In this document: positions 55,416 to 64,000 of the stretch, piece by piece
Layout of the letters: every line of letters starts with the position of its first letter
Numbering within the stretch: position 1 is the stretch's first letter
Source: Gaiellasilicea sp963763755
GTDB lineage: Bacteria > Actinomycetota > Thermoleophilia > Gaiellales > Gaiellaceae
Assembly: GCA_963763755.1 (NCBI GenBank)
Contig: CAVXQE010000002.1
Span: 186,001-250,000 of the forward strand
DNA: 64,000 nucleotides
Direction of reading: 5' to 3'
Position numbers and translations under genes: made by a program
Notes under the pieces: model-generated
The model's input: only the letters and a program-made list of their open reading frames with translations
Databases searched by the model: none
Told to the model about the DNA's origin: nothing

Positions 55416-55595
55416 GGACTCCTCTCCCACTTGTAACCCCCTGGCGATGAGTCGCAGCCGTACTTCCAGCTACCGACTCCTGAGATCACCGTAGGTCGGG
55501 ATCGGCGTTCGCGACAGTCCGGAGTCAGGGACTGAATCGCACCTAGCTGAACGGTTAGGAGGTGATGCAAATGGGCCTGGCGCCTCCGGTGAGGA

Positions 55596-56476
55596 TCACC
55601 GGGCCTGCTTGGCGACTACGAGTTTTGCGCTCACAGTTGGCTTGGCCGACTGCTGCTTTGTGCGCTTGGAAATCATCCACACGTACCAGCGGTAGCTTCC
55701 AGGGAGAAGCGCGTGCGGGCGTCCGTCCTGCCGCCATCGGCCGGGCAACTCGAGGCGGGCTTCCTGTACGCGCGCGCGATAGACGCGCTCCCCGCCCTGG
55801 AACAGCTGGAACTCGTACGCAGCTGCATCCGGGGCTGCGACCCAGACGAACGTTTGCCCGGGAACTGCGGTCGCGTGGGACGGCGGCCGACGTCGCAGGC
55901 GTCGGTGACGTGCCGGCCGGCTTCGCCGGTCTGACGGGCGTGGGTGTTGTGCGCTCCGGCTCGGTGACCGTGTCCTTCGGCGGGGAGACCGCGGGCGCGA
56001 CCGACTGAGTCTGCTGCGCGTCTCGGGCGGGTCGTCCCTCGCGACCGACGACCAGCGTGAGCAGCACCCCGAGCGCAATGACTCCCGCAGCGGACGCGAG
56101 CAGGGCGAGTCGGACGCGGCGGCGACGCGGTGCGGGCTCGAGCACCGGAACCGGTGCGAGACTGGTGCGCACGGGGCTCGATGCGCACGGGTTGTTCGGC
56201 GAGCGGAACCGGCCGAGGTGGGTCGGGCAGCCGTTCCCGCGCGGCGCGAGCAAGCTCGGGATCGATGAGAGCGAGCTCCGGGCTGACAGGCCCGAGTTCC
56301 GGTGCCGCCGACGTAGAGGGCTGGACTTGCCCTACCGGGGGCGATCCGTGGTGGAGCGGGATGACGCTACCGCCGGCCGCGATCTCATCGGGCGACGGCA
56401 TGCGCGCGATGCCCTCCATCGCGGACATGCCATTCCCGTTCGCCCGACTGCGCGTGATCCCTCTGCTTATCCGCAT
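55596..56476 (-). CDS. Membrane-anchored protein with Pro/Thr linker and C-terminal beta domain, frame broken
   Basis: ATG 56476 (MRISRGITRSRANG) has GGAGAGAG upstream. An acidic, proline-rich cytosolic part of about 110 residues (PELGPVSPELALIDPELARAARE) leads to one transmembrane helix (RLALLASAAGVIALGVLLTLVVG). A Pro/Thr/Ala linker follows (TVTEPERTTPTPVRPAKPAG), then a compact beta domain (QTFVWVAAPDAAAYEFQLFQG, GRPHALLPGSYRWYVWMI). The layout of helix, linker and Ig-like outer domain suggests an anchored sensor or wall-binding protein. Frame changes occur near 56190 and 55875. Divergent from the SGNH operon. Confidence 0.65.
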
Positions 56477-56615
56477 TTCCAAAGCTCTCTCTCCGCCATA
56501 CGTCCATTCTCTAGGTGTGCGCGGCCGGTGCCACCGGCAAACCCACAGGTTTCTGGGTGAAGGTTCGTCGTTTCCATGGTCTACTGGCAAAGAGTCGTTG
56601 TCGACAGGGGTACCC

Positions 56616-57527
56616 GTGATTACGTCTTGGGCTCGACTGAAATCGCTTTTCCGCGCGGGTTCGCCCGTGCTCGTGGCAGCGCTCGTCGCGTGCGTTCTAC
56701 CCGCGACCACAGGTGGAGCGGACGGGAGCGCCAAGGCAGATGGGCTGCAGCACGTGACGCTGATCGGCGACTCTGTCGCGACCGCGCTTCCCATCGACGA
56801 CGTCGCGCTGCAGACGCTCCGCTCGGGGGTCGACCTGGATCTGGAGGTGGCGCCGTGCCGGCGGCTTGTGAACCCGAGCTGTCCTCCGAGCCCGCCCAAC
56901 ACGATGGAACTGATTCGGCAGCGCGGCGCGGCGCTCGGTCCGAACATCGTGATGGTGGTGGGCTACAACGAGTACGCGGATGAGTGGGCCGACTCGGTCG
57001 ACACGACGCTGGACGCGTTCGAGCACATCGGCGTCGAGCACGTCTTCTGGCTCACGATGATCGGCCACGTTCCGTATCTGAAGATGAACGACGAGCTGAA
57101 GGCCGCGGCAGAGAAGCACCCGAAGCTGACCGTCATCGACTGGTACGTGTACTCGCGCAATCACCCTGATTGGTTCCAGGACGACGGGTTGCACCTGGGC
57201 GGCATCGGTCCTCAGGCGATGGCGAAGCTGATCCGCAAGAAGCTCGTTGACGCCGGCGTGGCGGTGCCGCCGGTCGTCGTGAAGACGCAGACGCTGCCCG
57301 ACGCGCGGCATGGAAAGTCATACACGGCTCGGCTCCAGGCCGTATCCGGACGCCGTCCGTACTCGTGGTCAGCCGTCGGACGGCTCCCGCTCGGACTTCA
57401 CCTGCGTCCGTCCGGCGTCGTCTGGGGGGTCGCCCGCGCGCGTCCCGGCCGGTTCGTCTTGACCGTGCGGGCGAAGGATGCGGTCGGTCAGGTCGACACT
57501 CGCAAGCTCGTGCTTCGCCTTCGCTAG
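56616..57527 (+). CDS. Secreted SGNH/GDSL hydrolase with C-terminal Ig-like domain
   Basis: 303 residues from GTG 56616, with AGGGG six bases upstream and a signal segment (SPVLVAALVACVLPATTGG). LIGDSVATALP (block I, Ser53), VVGYNEY (Asn118) and DDGLHLGGIG (Asp190, His193) form the SGNH catalytic set. The last 85 residues resemble a He_PIG/cadherin-like domain (QTLPDARHGKSYTARLQAVS, RFVLTVRAKDAVG). It is probably an acyl-esterase or acetyltransferase partner for glycans, acting outside the cell. It is a paralogue of the protein at 59989-61056 (shared DLDLxVxxCRxLxxPxCP). Confidence 0.85.
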   Translation: MITSWARLKSLFRAGSPVLVAALVACVLPATTGGADGSAKADGLQHVTLIGDSVATALPIDDVALQTLRSGVDLDLEVAPCRRLVNPSCPPSPPNTMELIRQRGAALGPNIVMVVGYNEYADEWADSVDTTLDAFEHIGVEHVFWLTMIGHVPYLKMNDELKAAAEKHPKLTVIDWYVYSRNHPDWFQDDGLHLGGIGPQAMAKLIRKKLVDAGVAVPPVVVKTQTLPDARHGKSYTARLQAVSGRRPYSWSAVGRLPLGLHLRPSGVVWGVARARPGRFVLTVRAKDAVGQVDTRKLVLRLR

Positions 57528-57539
57528 AGCGCCGGGAGC

Positions 57540-58967
57540 GTGCTCTTTCCGACAGTCACCTTCGCGATCTTCTTCCTGATCGTTCTGCCACTGTCGTGGG
57601 CGCTGATGCCGCACCGGCGGGCGTGGCAGGCATGGATCCTGCTCGCGAGCTATGTCTTCTACGCGTGGTGGGACTGGCGGTTCGTCCTCCTGCTCGGCGC
57701 CTCGACGGTCGTCAACCATGTCCTCGCCGTCGCGATCTTCCGAACGAAGCCGATTCGGACGCGGAAGACCCTGCTCGCGTCGGCGGTGACGTTCGACCTC
57801 GCCCTGCTCGGCTACTTCAAGTACGCGGGCTTCTTCGTCACCTCCGCCGAGAACACCCTCAGCAACCTCGGCCTCGCGGACGCGACCTGGATCGTGAGCG
57901 TGACGCTGCCGGTAGGGATCTCCTTCTACACGTTCATGGCGCTCTCGTACGTCATCGACACCTATCGCGGCGAGCTCGTCCCGGCCTCGTTCATGCGCTT
58001 TGCCGTCTTTCAGGCCTTCTTCCCTCACCTCGTTGCCGGTCCGATCGTGCGCGCCAGCGAATTGCTGCCTCAGCTCGAGTCGCCGCGCGATCCTCGCCGG
58101 GTCGACTCGGGGCGAGCGTTCCTCCTCATTCTCAGCGGCCTCTTCCTGAAGGTGGTGATTGCGAACCACCTCGCGACCGCCATCGTCGACGACGTCTTCG
58201 CCGCGCCGGAAGCGCACTCGTCGCTCGAGGTCCTCGTCGGGGTCTACGCCTACGCCGTCCAGATCTTCGCCGACTTCTGCGGCTACACGAACATCGCCAT
58301 CGGAGTCGCGCTGCTGCTGGGGTTCCGGTTTCCGCAGAACTTTGCCTCGCCGTACACGGCGGTTTCGCTGCAGGACTTCTGGCGCCGTTGGCACATGACG
58401 CTGTCCCGCTGGCTCCGCGACTACCTCTACATCCCACTCGGGGGCAGCCGGAAGGGTCGGTTGGTGACGTACCGGAACCTGATGATCACGATGCTGCTCG
58501 GCGGTCTCTGGCACGGGGCCGCGTGGACGTTCGTCATCTGGGGCGGCATCCACGGTGTGGGGCTCGCGTGCGAGCGTTTCGTCCGCGACCGCCGCGCGGC
58601 TCGGGGCCTCCCCGAGCCGCCGGACACCGCCCGTCGCCGGTGGGTCGGCCGGATCGTCACGTTCCACGTCGTCTGCTTCGCGTGGATCTTCTTCCGCGCG
58701 AGCTCGTTCGAACGCGCCGGTGAGGTGATCACGCAGCTGTTCACCGCGTGGGGCCGGCCTTCACCGCTCGTCACGACATCCGTCCTGGTTGCGATCCTGG
58801 TCGGTATCGGCGGCCAGTACGTCCGGCCGACGACGTTCGCCCGGGTCATGCAGGGATTCCAACGCCTGCCGGCCGTGGCGCAGGCAGCTTCTCTCGCCGT
58901 CGGGCTGATGGTCATCGACACGCTCGGTCCGCAGGGCGTCGCCCCCTTCATCTACTTCCGGTTCTGA
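57540..58967 (+). CDS. MBOAT-family O-acyltransferase (AlgI/DltB-like)
   Basis: 475 residues, GTG start at 57540, about 11-12 membrane segments. LQDFWRRWHMTLSRWLRDYLY (residues 278-297; second conserved His285) and LLGGLWHGAAWTFVIWG (active-site His325) are the signature of alginate O-acetyltransferase AlgI and relatives. It transfers acetyl groups across the membrane to a carrier or directly to polysaccharide, needing extracytoplasmic SGNH partners. Two such proteins follow immediately, and one precedes it, all in the same direction and spaced 0-20 bases, so the four genes form one operon. Confidence 0.93.
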   Translation: MLFPTVTFAIFFLIVLPLSWALMPHRRAWQAWILLASYVFYAWWDWRFVLLLGASTVVNHVLAVAIFRTKPIRTRKTLLASAVTFDLALLGYFKYAGFFVTSAENTLSNLGLADATWIVSVTLPVGISFYTFMALSYVIDTYRGELVPASFMRFAVFQAFFPHLVAGPIVRASELLPQLESPRDPRRVDSGRAFLLILSGLFLKVVIANHLATAIVDDVFAAPEAHSSLEVLVGVYAYAVQIFADFCGYTNIAIGVALLLGFRFPQNFASPYTAVSLQDFWRRWHMTLSRWLRDYLYIPLGGSRKGRLVTYRNLMITMLLGGLWHGAAWTFVIWGGIHGVGLACERFVRDRRAARGLPEPPDTARRRWVGRIVTFHVVCFAWIFFRASSFERAGEVITQLFTAWGRPSPLVTTSVLVAILVGIGGQYVRPTTFARVMQGFQRLPAVAQAASLAVGLMVIDTLGPQGVAPFIYFRF

Positions 58968-58970
58968 GCG

Positions 58971-60008
58971 ATGAACATCCGCCTCAACGCTGCCAGTCGT
59001 GCCATCGTCGTCTACGTGCTCGCGCTCGCGTTCGCGTCGCTGCTGAACGCGGAAGGGATTCGCAAGACGGCCCAAACCCAACCCGACGGGGCCCGTCGCG
59101 ATCTGGCACTCCGCGCCACGTCTCCACTCGTCCAGGTCAGCCGCTTTCTCCACGTGACGACGCCGCGCCACGAGCTGAATGCGGCGATCGGTCGTGAGCA
59201 CGAGGATGAGATCGATACGGACGTCCACTTCGCGGCGCCTCCCGTCCCGATCGCGCCACACGATCGCGTTCCCGTCGACCGGGCGCCGAGCCGGCCCGGG
59301 AAGACCGCTCCGGCCGCCAATGCCCCAACCCCCCAAAGACCGGTGTTCGATGCGACGCGGCCGCTGCGGGTGTGGATCGCCGGCGACTCGCTGATCGAGG
59401 TGCCTGGACAGGCGATCCAACGGGCGGCAGGGCCGGAGACAGCGGTCAAGGTGCTCGGCGTGGAGAGCCGTCTCTCCACGGGGCTCAGCCGCCCCGACCT
59501 CTACAACTGGTTCGGGCGTTTCGGCGAGGCGATCTCGGAGTTGCGCCCGTCTGTGGTGGTCTTCTCCTTCGGCGCCGACGACGCCCACGATTTCATGGCC
59601 GGCGTGCCCGGGGGGCGCAAGCTCGGGCCGCTCGGCAGCCCGAGCTGGAACGCCGAATACCGACGTCGTGTCGACGGCGTCACCCGGGAGTTCGGAGCGT
59701 CGGGGATCTCGACCGTGTGGCTCGGGCTCCCGATCCCCTCCGGCAGCGGCTACGCGCGGAGCTTCCCGGTCGTCAATGCGATCCTGCGGTCCGTCGCCAG
59801 GGCGCATCCGAAGACGTCGAGGTACGTCGACACCTGGCACCTGCTCGACAGCCCGAGCGGGAAGTACACGCAATATCTCCGTCTCGGCGGTAAGGTCACC
59901 CTCTTGCGGTCGGCGGACGGCATCCACTTCACGGACGCTGCGGGGGATCTGATCGCCGTGGAGGTGATGGAGGCATTTCGGGAGCTCTATGACCTTCCCC
60001 GGCCGTAG
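58971..60008 (+). CDS. Membrane-anchored SGNH/DUF459-type acyltransferase partner
   Basis: 345 residues. The single N-terminal transmembrane segment is AIVVYVLALAFASLLNA; the rest lies outside. RVWIAGDSLIEVPGQAI (Ser140) begins block I, and SADGIHFTDAAGDLIAVEVM has the late Asp316/His319. The long linker (residues 80-125) is proline-rich. Family members work with AlgI-type MBOATs as O-acetyltransferase partners. The gene begins four bases after the MBOAT stop and overlaps the next gene by 20 bases. Confidence 0.88.
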   Translation: MNIRLNAASRAIVVYVLALAFASLLNAEGIRKTAQTQPDGARRDLALRATSPLVQVSRFLHVTTPRHELNAAIGREHEDEIDTDVHFAAPPVPIAPHDRVPVDRAPSRPGKTAPAANAPTPQRPVFDATRPLRVWIAGDSLIEVPGQAIQRAAGPETAVKVLGVESRLSTGLSRPDLYNWFGRFGEAISELRPSVVVFSFGADDAHDFMAGVPGGRKLGPLGSPSWNAEYRRRVDGVTREFGASGISTVWLGLPIPSGSGYARSFPVVNAILRSVARAHPKTSRYVDTWHLLDSPSGKYTQYLRLGGKVTLLRSADGIHFTDAAGDLIAVEVMEAFRELYDLPRP

Positions 60009-61056
60009 CTCGCTGATCGCTCTCGGCGCGTGCATCGCGATCAGCCTTGCGTTCGCACCGACGGCAACGGTCGCCGCCGATCAGGTGGTGCCGCGGCCGA
60101 ACCACGTCACGCTGATCACCGACTCGGTCGGCGGCATTCTCTTCTGGGCGACCGGGCCGCGCGAGCAGCTGGCCGAAGACATCGATCTCGATCTTCAGGT
60201 GAAGACGTGCCGCAAGCTTGCGAGCCCGGGCTGTCCCGCCCTCGGGGACGCCGCGCCCGAGAGCGCGCTCGCGACGATCCGCCGGCTGGGAACGAGCCTG
60301 GGTCGGACCGTCTTCGTCGACGTCGGTTACAACGACTTCTCCTCCACCTACGCCGACGGCCTCGACGAGGTCATGGCGGCACTGGTCGCCGCGGGCGTCG
60401 AGCGTGTCGGTTGGATCACGCTCGAAGAGTTCCAGGGGACGTGGAAGGAGATCAATGACGTGATTCGCGCCGCGCCCCAGCGCTGGCCACAGCTGACGGT
60501 GGTCGACTGGGCAGCCGCCTCAGCAGGGAAGCCGTGGTTCGTCGACATCGCGCACATGAACTACGACGGGGCCATCGGCTTCGCCTCGTTCCTGCGTCCG
60601 TACGTGGTCGGCGCCTGCGGTCCGCCGTGCGCCGCGCCGCGGTTCTGTGGACTCGTTCGCAGCGCGCAGGTGTTCGTGCCGGCGAGCGCCACGGGCGAGA
60701 TCGCCTGCAGCGAGACCCTGAGCGCGGCCGCGGCGATCAAGCGGGGAGAGCCGGGGGAATGGGACTGCTCGCCCGTCGGAATCGGGTCCGAGCTCGACTG
60801 CTGGCGCGGAGCCGTGAAGGTTCGTCTGCACGAGCGCGCACCGGTCGCGGCCGTCCGTCAAGGCGGTGTCGTCAAACTCGCGAACTGGTCGTTTCGCGTG
60901 TCGCGCGACGTGCTCCAGGGCCGGCGCGACGGGCGGAGCTGGATCGTGCTGGGGCATCGGCCCTTCTGTGTGCCCGTCGCGCCGCGCGGGGTGCTCGCGG
61001 CACTTCGACTCAAGGCGCTGCGAGCGAACGCCAACTGCTTCGTCCCGCGCGGCTGA
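59989..61056 (+). CDS. SGNH-like secreted protein, modified block I
   Basis: 355 residues with signal peptide (SLIALGACIAISLAFAPTATVAA). The first block reads LITDSVGG (Thr44-Asp-Ser46 instead of GDS). VDVGYNDF (Asn115) and FVDIAHMNYDG (Asp186, His189) keep the rest of the catalytic set. It shares its N-terminal half with the protein at 56616 (CRKLASPGCPA). The C-terminal 120 residues carry eight cysteines and a small beta domain (PRFCGLVRSAQVF, CSPVGIGSELDCWRGAVKVR), suggesting a disulphide-rich extracellular binding module. It is the last gene of the MBOAT operon. Confidence 0.83.
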   Translation: MTFPGRSSLIALGACIAISLAFAPTATVAADQVVPRPNHVTLITDSVGGILFWATGPREQLAEDIDLDLQVKTCRKLASPGCPALGDAAPESALATIRRLGTSLGRTVFVDVGYNDFSSTYADGLDEVMAALVAAGVERVGWITLEEFQGTWKEINDVIRAAPQRWPQLTVVDWAAASAGKPWFVDIAHMNYDGAIGFASFLRPYVVGACGPPCAAPRFCGLVRSAQVFVPASATGEIACSETLSAAAAIKRGEPGEWDCSPVGIGSELDCWRGAVKVRLHERAPVAAVRQGGVVKLANWSFRVSRDVLQGRRDGRSWIVLGHRPFCVPVAPRGVLAALRLKALRANANCFVPRG

Positions 61057-61058
61057 CG

Positions 61059-61076
61059 CCGGCGGAAACCCGCCGG
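61059..61076 (+). terminator. Hairpin after the MBOAT operon
   Basis: CCGGCGG (61059-61065) pairs with CCGCCGG (61070-61076) around a four-base loop, starting three bases after the last stop codon. No T-run follows. The remaining gap up to 61305 holds further GC-rich inverted repeats and no gene. Confidence 0.5.
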
Positions 61077-61305
61077 GCGGACGTTGAGCACCGCAGCAGT
61101 CCGCCTGAGGAGCCCTGAAACCCGGAACTCGCCAGCCGACGCCAGCGCCGGCTGACGTTCAGTCCGCCCCGGGCTCAGACCTGGCCGAATTCCCTGCGAG
61201 AACAGTCAGGACAGTAGAACGCGAGCGCGGCAGGCTCGAAGGAGCTTGCAGATACGCAAAAAGCCTCCGCGTCACCTCCGCTGCCACCGTCTGAACGGCC
61301 GGTAT

Positions 61306-62607
61306 CTACGTGCGGCCGCGACGCGCGTAGCCGGCGACGGCCAGCATCAGCAGCAGCGCGACACCGACGAGGAAAAGGTTTCGGGCGAGCAGAGCCCACG
61401 AGACGGGCTCGAGCCCGACGAGGTCGCCGTAGCGATCTTGCGACCAAATCTGGGTCGCCACGCAGGCGAGGAGCAGCAGGAGGGCAGCCGCGAGGCCGCG
61501 CCGTCCACGCGCGAGGGGAACCAGCGGTATCAGCCAGATCAGATACTGAGGCGAAAGGACCCGGCCGAAGGCGACGTACGCGGCCAGCGCGGCCGCAGAG
61601 GCGGTGAGGAACTCGGCCGGACCGCGTCGGCTCCGCGCGAAACACGCCCAGATCACGCAGAGAGCGACGAGCGCGACGAGCGAGCTGACCGCGGCGAGCG
61701 CGGCGGCACTGGGTCCGGCGAGATTGTGAGAGCTGTGACTTGAGAACACGCGCGGCTGGTAGAGACCGAGTTCTCCGAGCGCGAGCAAGACGGAGCTGCC
61801 GAGACTCTCGATCTGTGGGGGCCGCCGTAGCTGGGACGTGAGCGAGAACCACAGGCCTCCGGCGCCGACGACCGCCAGTGGGACGAGAATCGCTGCCAGC
61901 ACCGCTGTGAAAACGCCGAGGGACTGGAGCGCAGCTCGACGACCGCCGTCGCGAGCCGCTCGAAGGAGGAAGATCGGCAGCAGCACGACCGGGTAGACCT
62001 TGGCCGCGGTGGCCGCCGCTAACGTCGCCGACCCGAAACGGTCGCGTCCGCGCATGGCGAGGACCACGGCGGCCAACGTCAATACGGCCGGCCAGAAGTC
62101 GTAGCGGGCGAACGTGATCCGACCGAGCAAGACGGGCGTGACGGCGAAGAGCAGTGCGGCGACGTAGAGATCACGCGGTCGGCGGGCGACTGCCGTTGCG
62201 GCGACGACGACGAGGACGAGACAGATCGCGCCGAGCACCAGCTGAAGAACCTTCGAGTTGCGCGAATAGTCGCGCCGATCACCCACCGTCGGCGCGACGA
62301 AGACGGGTGCGGCCCCGGGCGGGTACTCCATGTAGAAGTCGGCGTAGGGGATCAGTCCGTCCCTCATGTTCTCCCCGTACCGCTGGTACAGGGGCGTGTC
62401 GCCGAGGTTGGCTGAACGTCCGAGCTGGGCATTCGGCGATGCCGACGCGAGGGCGAACACGAGTAGGCCCACGAGAACGGCGTAGACGCTATGTCGGCGA
62501 AATCTCAATCGTCGGTACCTTCCCCGAGACGGCGATCCAGACGTGGTCGAACACCCGGCCGAGGCTACCGCTGCCGGCATGCTCGGGTGGATCAAGGCCG
62601 AGTCCAA
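61306..62607 (-). CDS. GT87-type membrane mannosyltransferase (DUF2029)
   Basis: 433 residues with about ten hydrophobic helices. The first outer loop carries the family motif: GDTPLYQRYGENMRDGLIPY, then YADFYMEYPPGAAPVFVAPT, which contains the conserved YPP. Later segments include FWPAVLTLAAVVLAM and FGRVLSPQYLIWLIPLVPLA. The enzyme uses polyprenyl-phosphate mannose to extend a lipid-linked or secreted glycan outside the membrane. ATG 62607 is the longest start; ATG 62580 (MPAAVASAG) would remove nine residues. Convergent with the acetylation operon. Confidence 0.88.
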   Translation of the reverse strand: MDSALIHPSMPAAVASAGCSTTSGSPSRGRYRRLRFRRHSVYAVLVGLLVFALASASPNAQLGRSANLGDTPLYQRYGENMRDGLIPYADFYMEYPPGAAPVFVAPTVGDRRDYSRNSKVLQLVLGAICLVLVVVAATAVARRPRDLYVAALLFAVTPVLLGRITFARYDFWPAVLTLAAVVLAMRGRDRFGSATLAAATAAKVYPVVLLPIFLLRAARDGGRRAALQSLGVFTAVLAAILVPLAVVGAGGLWFSLTSQLRRPPQIESLGSSVLLALGELGLYQPRVFSSHSSHNLAGPSAAALAAVSSLVALVALCVIWACFARSRRGPAEFLTASAAALAAYVAFGRVLSPQYLIWLIPLVPLARGRRGLAAALLLLLACVATQIWSQDRYGDLVGLEPVSWALLARNLFLVGVALLLMLAVAGYARRGRT

Positions 62608-62657
62608 GCGCGCGTGTTGGCACGCGCCAAACGGCTAGCTTCGGCGCCCGCCGTCCG

Positions 62658-63168
62658 TCAAGTCGTCCTGGAGATCGCAACGCCAGCGAACGCTCGCAAA
62701 CCCATGTCAGGCTGTCGGTGTCCAGGGTAATGTCCTTGAGTCCCCGCAGCAGAGCCGCAGGTGAGACCTTCCCGGCTTCCCCGACCAGCCCCGTTCGAGC
62801 ACCATCCGCGTCGAGTGGTCGTGGGATCAGAAGGATGGGCGAGCGTCGTCATAGATAGCGCGTCTGATTCGAGGAGCAGTCCCCGTAAAGGCTCCCGAGC
62901 CGTGCCAAAGGTCGCCCCCAGCAGCTCGGCCGTTTCCGCGAGTGGGACTTCCTCTCCCCAGCGCTCAACGACAGATTGCAGTTCGCCTTCGTTCTCATCA
63001 CGTTCTCGACCTGGATGGGCACGGCGCAGATCGAGTAGGCCTCGGCGTTGAACGTCTCGTCGACGTATGCGACCCGGCTCCACGGTTCTTCGACGTCGGC
63101 CACGAACGCATTGTCGCGGCGGAAAGCCAGCGTCGTGTGCGCGACAATCGCGCGACAGTCGATCACCC
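62658..63168 (-). CDS. Hypothetical protein, frame broken
   Basis: GTG 63168 begins VIDCRAIVAHTTLAFRRDNAFVA, then VEEPWSRVAYVDETFNAEAYSICAVPIQVENV. After one shift near 63000 it continues as RDENEGELQSVVERWGEEVPLAETAELLGATFGTAREPLRG, and codons stay plausible to about 62840. No domain is recognised. The product would be a soluble acidic protein of about 110-160 residues. The end is uncertain, and it may be a decaying gene. It sits between the GT87 gene and tRNA-Ser. Confidence 0.35.
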
Positions 63169-63235
63169 CGCCGAGCTCGATTCCAGCGGGTCTAGGCGGA
63201 TAGTCAGGACGCAGTCTTTCTCACCCAAGAGCGGC

Positions 63236-63262
63236 CGAATCCCGCCTGATTGAGCGGGATTC
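63236..63262 (-). terminator. Stem-loop downstream of tRNA-Ser
   Basis: CGAATCCCGC (63236-63245) pairs with GCGGGATTCG (63253-63262), loop of seven. It lies 12 bases after the tRNA 3' end on the minus strand. No T-run is seen. Confidence 0.6.
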
Positions 63263-63273
63263 GGCTTGCAGAG

Positions 63274-63362
63274 CGGAGAGGGAGGGATTTGAACCCTCGA
63301 GGAGCCTAACGACCCCTAATGGTTTTCGAGACCACCGCATTCGACCGCTCTGCCACCTCTCC
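63274..63362 (-). tRNA. tRNA-Ser (anticodon CGA)
   Basis: On the minus strand it starts GGAGAGGTGGCAGAGCGGTC. The anticodon stem GTGGT/ACCAT encloses CTCGAAA (anticodon CGA). A long variable arm is present (AGGGGTCGTTAGGCTCCTC region), and the T arm is GGGTTCAAATCCC. The 3' end has discriminator G at 63274. 89 bases. Confidence 0.96.
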
Positions 63363-63480
63363 GAGCGCTCGAAAGAGTAGCTACGTGAGTTGGGCACGAC
63401 TTTTCAAGTCGCTGCTCGGACGTTAGGCTCGGCGCGACGTTTGCTGCGGCGATTGCCCCGAAGCGCGACAAGGAGGCATC

Positions 63481-64000
63481 GTGCCCAAGCCGAGGACGGC
63501 CCCGAAAGCGAAGACGAAACCACGCGTCCAGCGCGCGAAGGCCCCGGTCGCTCCGGGGAAGACCCCGCTGAAGTTGAAGGTGGTACCGACCGGACCCCAG
63601 GCCGCGGAGCTCGCGAAGGTTGCGAAGCGCGTGCTCAGCCACGCGTCGGTTCAGAAGAGCCTTGGCAGTGCGCGGCATCGACTGCTCACGGTCGAGCCCG
63701 TGGAGGAGGAGGAGGGAAAGGGAAGCCGTCGACTCGCGGCGGCAGAGCCGGTCGTCTACCGGGCGACGATCTACGACTACAAGAAGAACCAGGCGCTGGT
63801 CGTCAAAGCTGAGGTCGACGGTCGACGGAGCCCCGAGGTCGTCGAGAGCGGCGAGCAGCCTCCGCCGACGCGAGACGAATTCAACGAGGCAGTGCGATTG
63901 CTCTCGAAGGATCCCGATCTCGGCCCGCAGCTTCGCGACGAGCGGGTGCGTCCGTACCCGCCGATGCCGCCCCTCGTCGAAGCCGAAGGCGATCTGGCAC
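63481..64000 (+). CDS. Lysine-rich N-terminus of an unrecognised protein, cut by the window end
   Basis: GTG 63481 opens a clean frame that runs off the window (173 residues seen). The first 45 residues are Lys/Pro/Ala-rich and probably disordered (VPKPRTAPKAKTKPRVQRAK). A folded region follows: AELAKVAKRVLSHASVQKSL, VVYRATIYDYKKNQALVVKA and RDEFNEAVRLLSKDPDLGPQ. The last two resemble, only loosely, the small N-terminal domains of copper amine oxidases (strand, then PP-x-x-E-x-x-x-A-x-x-LL-x-x-DP). No catalytic region is in view. It begins 118 bases after tRNA-Ser. Confidence 0.7.
   Translation, partial: MPKPRTAPKAKTKPRVQRAKAPVAPGKTPLKLKVVPTGPQAAELAKVAKRVLSHASVQKSLGSARHRLLTVEPVEEEEGKGSRRLAAAEPVVYRATIYDYKKNQALVVKAEVDGRRSPEVVESGEQPPPTRDEFNEAVRLLSKDPDLGPQLRDERVRPYPPMPPLVEAEGDLA

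Noticed and set aside
56130..57527. A longer N-terminus for the first SGNH protein from 56130
   Set aside because: The upstream part is antisense to the convincing membrane-anchored protein gene; GTG 56616 has a ribosome site and signal peptide.

Overview
The window is GC-rich, densely packed bacterial DNA and reads as chromosome, not plasmid or phage: it carries dnaX-ybaB, recR, lysC-asd, a primary sigma factor, clpS, a large-type SRP RNA and three tRNAs. The GC-rich codon use, many GTG starts, ATGA gene overlaps and overall protein style suggest a soil or aquatic actinobacterium of the Thermoleophilia (Gaiellales/Solirubrobacterales) kind. That placement is an inference. No rRNA, transposase, phage gene, CRISPR array or replication origin was seen.

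Region 1 (1-35.3 kb) is a cell-surface glycan locus. It holds an exopolysaccharide assembly operon (GT2, asparagine-synthase-like amidotransferase, GT2, PssD-like and PssE-like subunits; 5.8-10.7 kb) and a GT4 gene with a nearby methyltransferase. A second sugar group follows (multipass membrane protein, NAD-sugar epimerase, FAD oxidoreductase, GT2, flippase, Gfo/Idh oxidoreductase; 28.3-35.3 kb). Between and around them lie very large secreted proteins on the minus strand: three right-handed beta-helix proteins (two with FN3 and other domains) plus a fragment, a roughly 1,630-residue LamG/FN3/Ig protein, and a roughly 3,070-residue protein. The last starts with a galactose-oxidase-like propeller and ends in the same amidotransferase-like plus deacetylase-like module as its neighbour.

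Region 2 (35.7-53.9 kb) is mostly housekeeping: an atypical LuxR-type response regulator, a metallophosphoesterase, asd-lysC, recR, sigA, a LysR/EamA divergent pair, a serine hydrolase, ybaB-dnaX, small enzymes, a SIR2-like protein, a metallo-beta-lactamase-fold enzyme, tRNA-Val, SRP RNA, an M29 aminopeptidase, clpS and a membrane cytochrome c.

Region 3 (54-64 kb) returns to the surface: a collagen-like secreted protein, a membrane-anchored protein, an operon of an MBOAT O-acyltransferase with three SGNH-type partners (probable glycan O-acetylation), a GT87 mannosyltransferase, a second tRNA-Ser and the start of a lysine-rich protein cut by the window edge.

Many genes left of 28 kb, and a few to the right (flippase, response regulator, sigA, dnaX, collagen-like gene), are broken by single-base shifts. 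Wherever I traced the break closely, deleting one inserted base restores a conserved protein. The essential sigA and dnaX genes are also affected. The frame breaks are therefore most likely sequence errors, not pseudogenes, and coordinates of those genes are given for the whole reconstructed locus.
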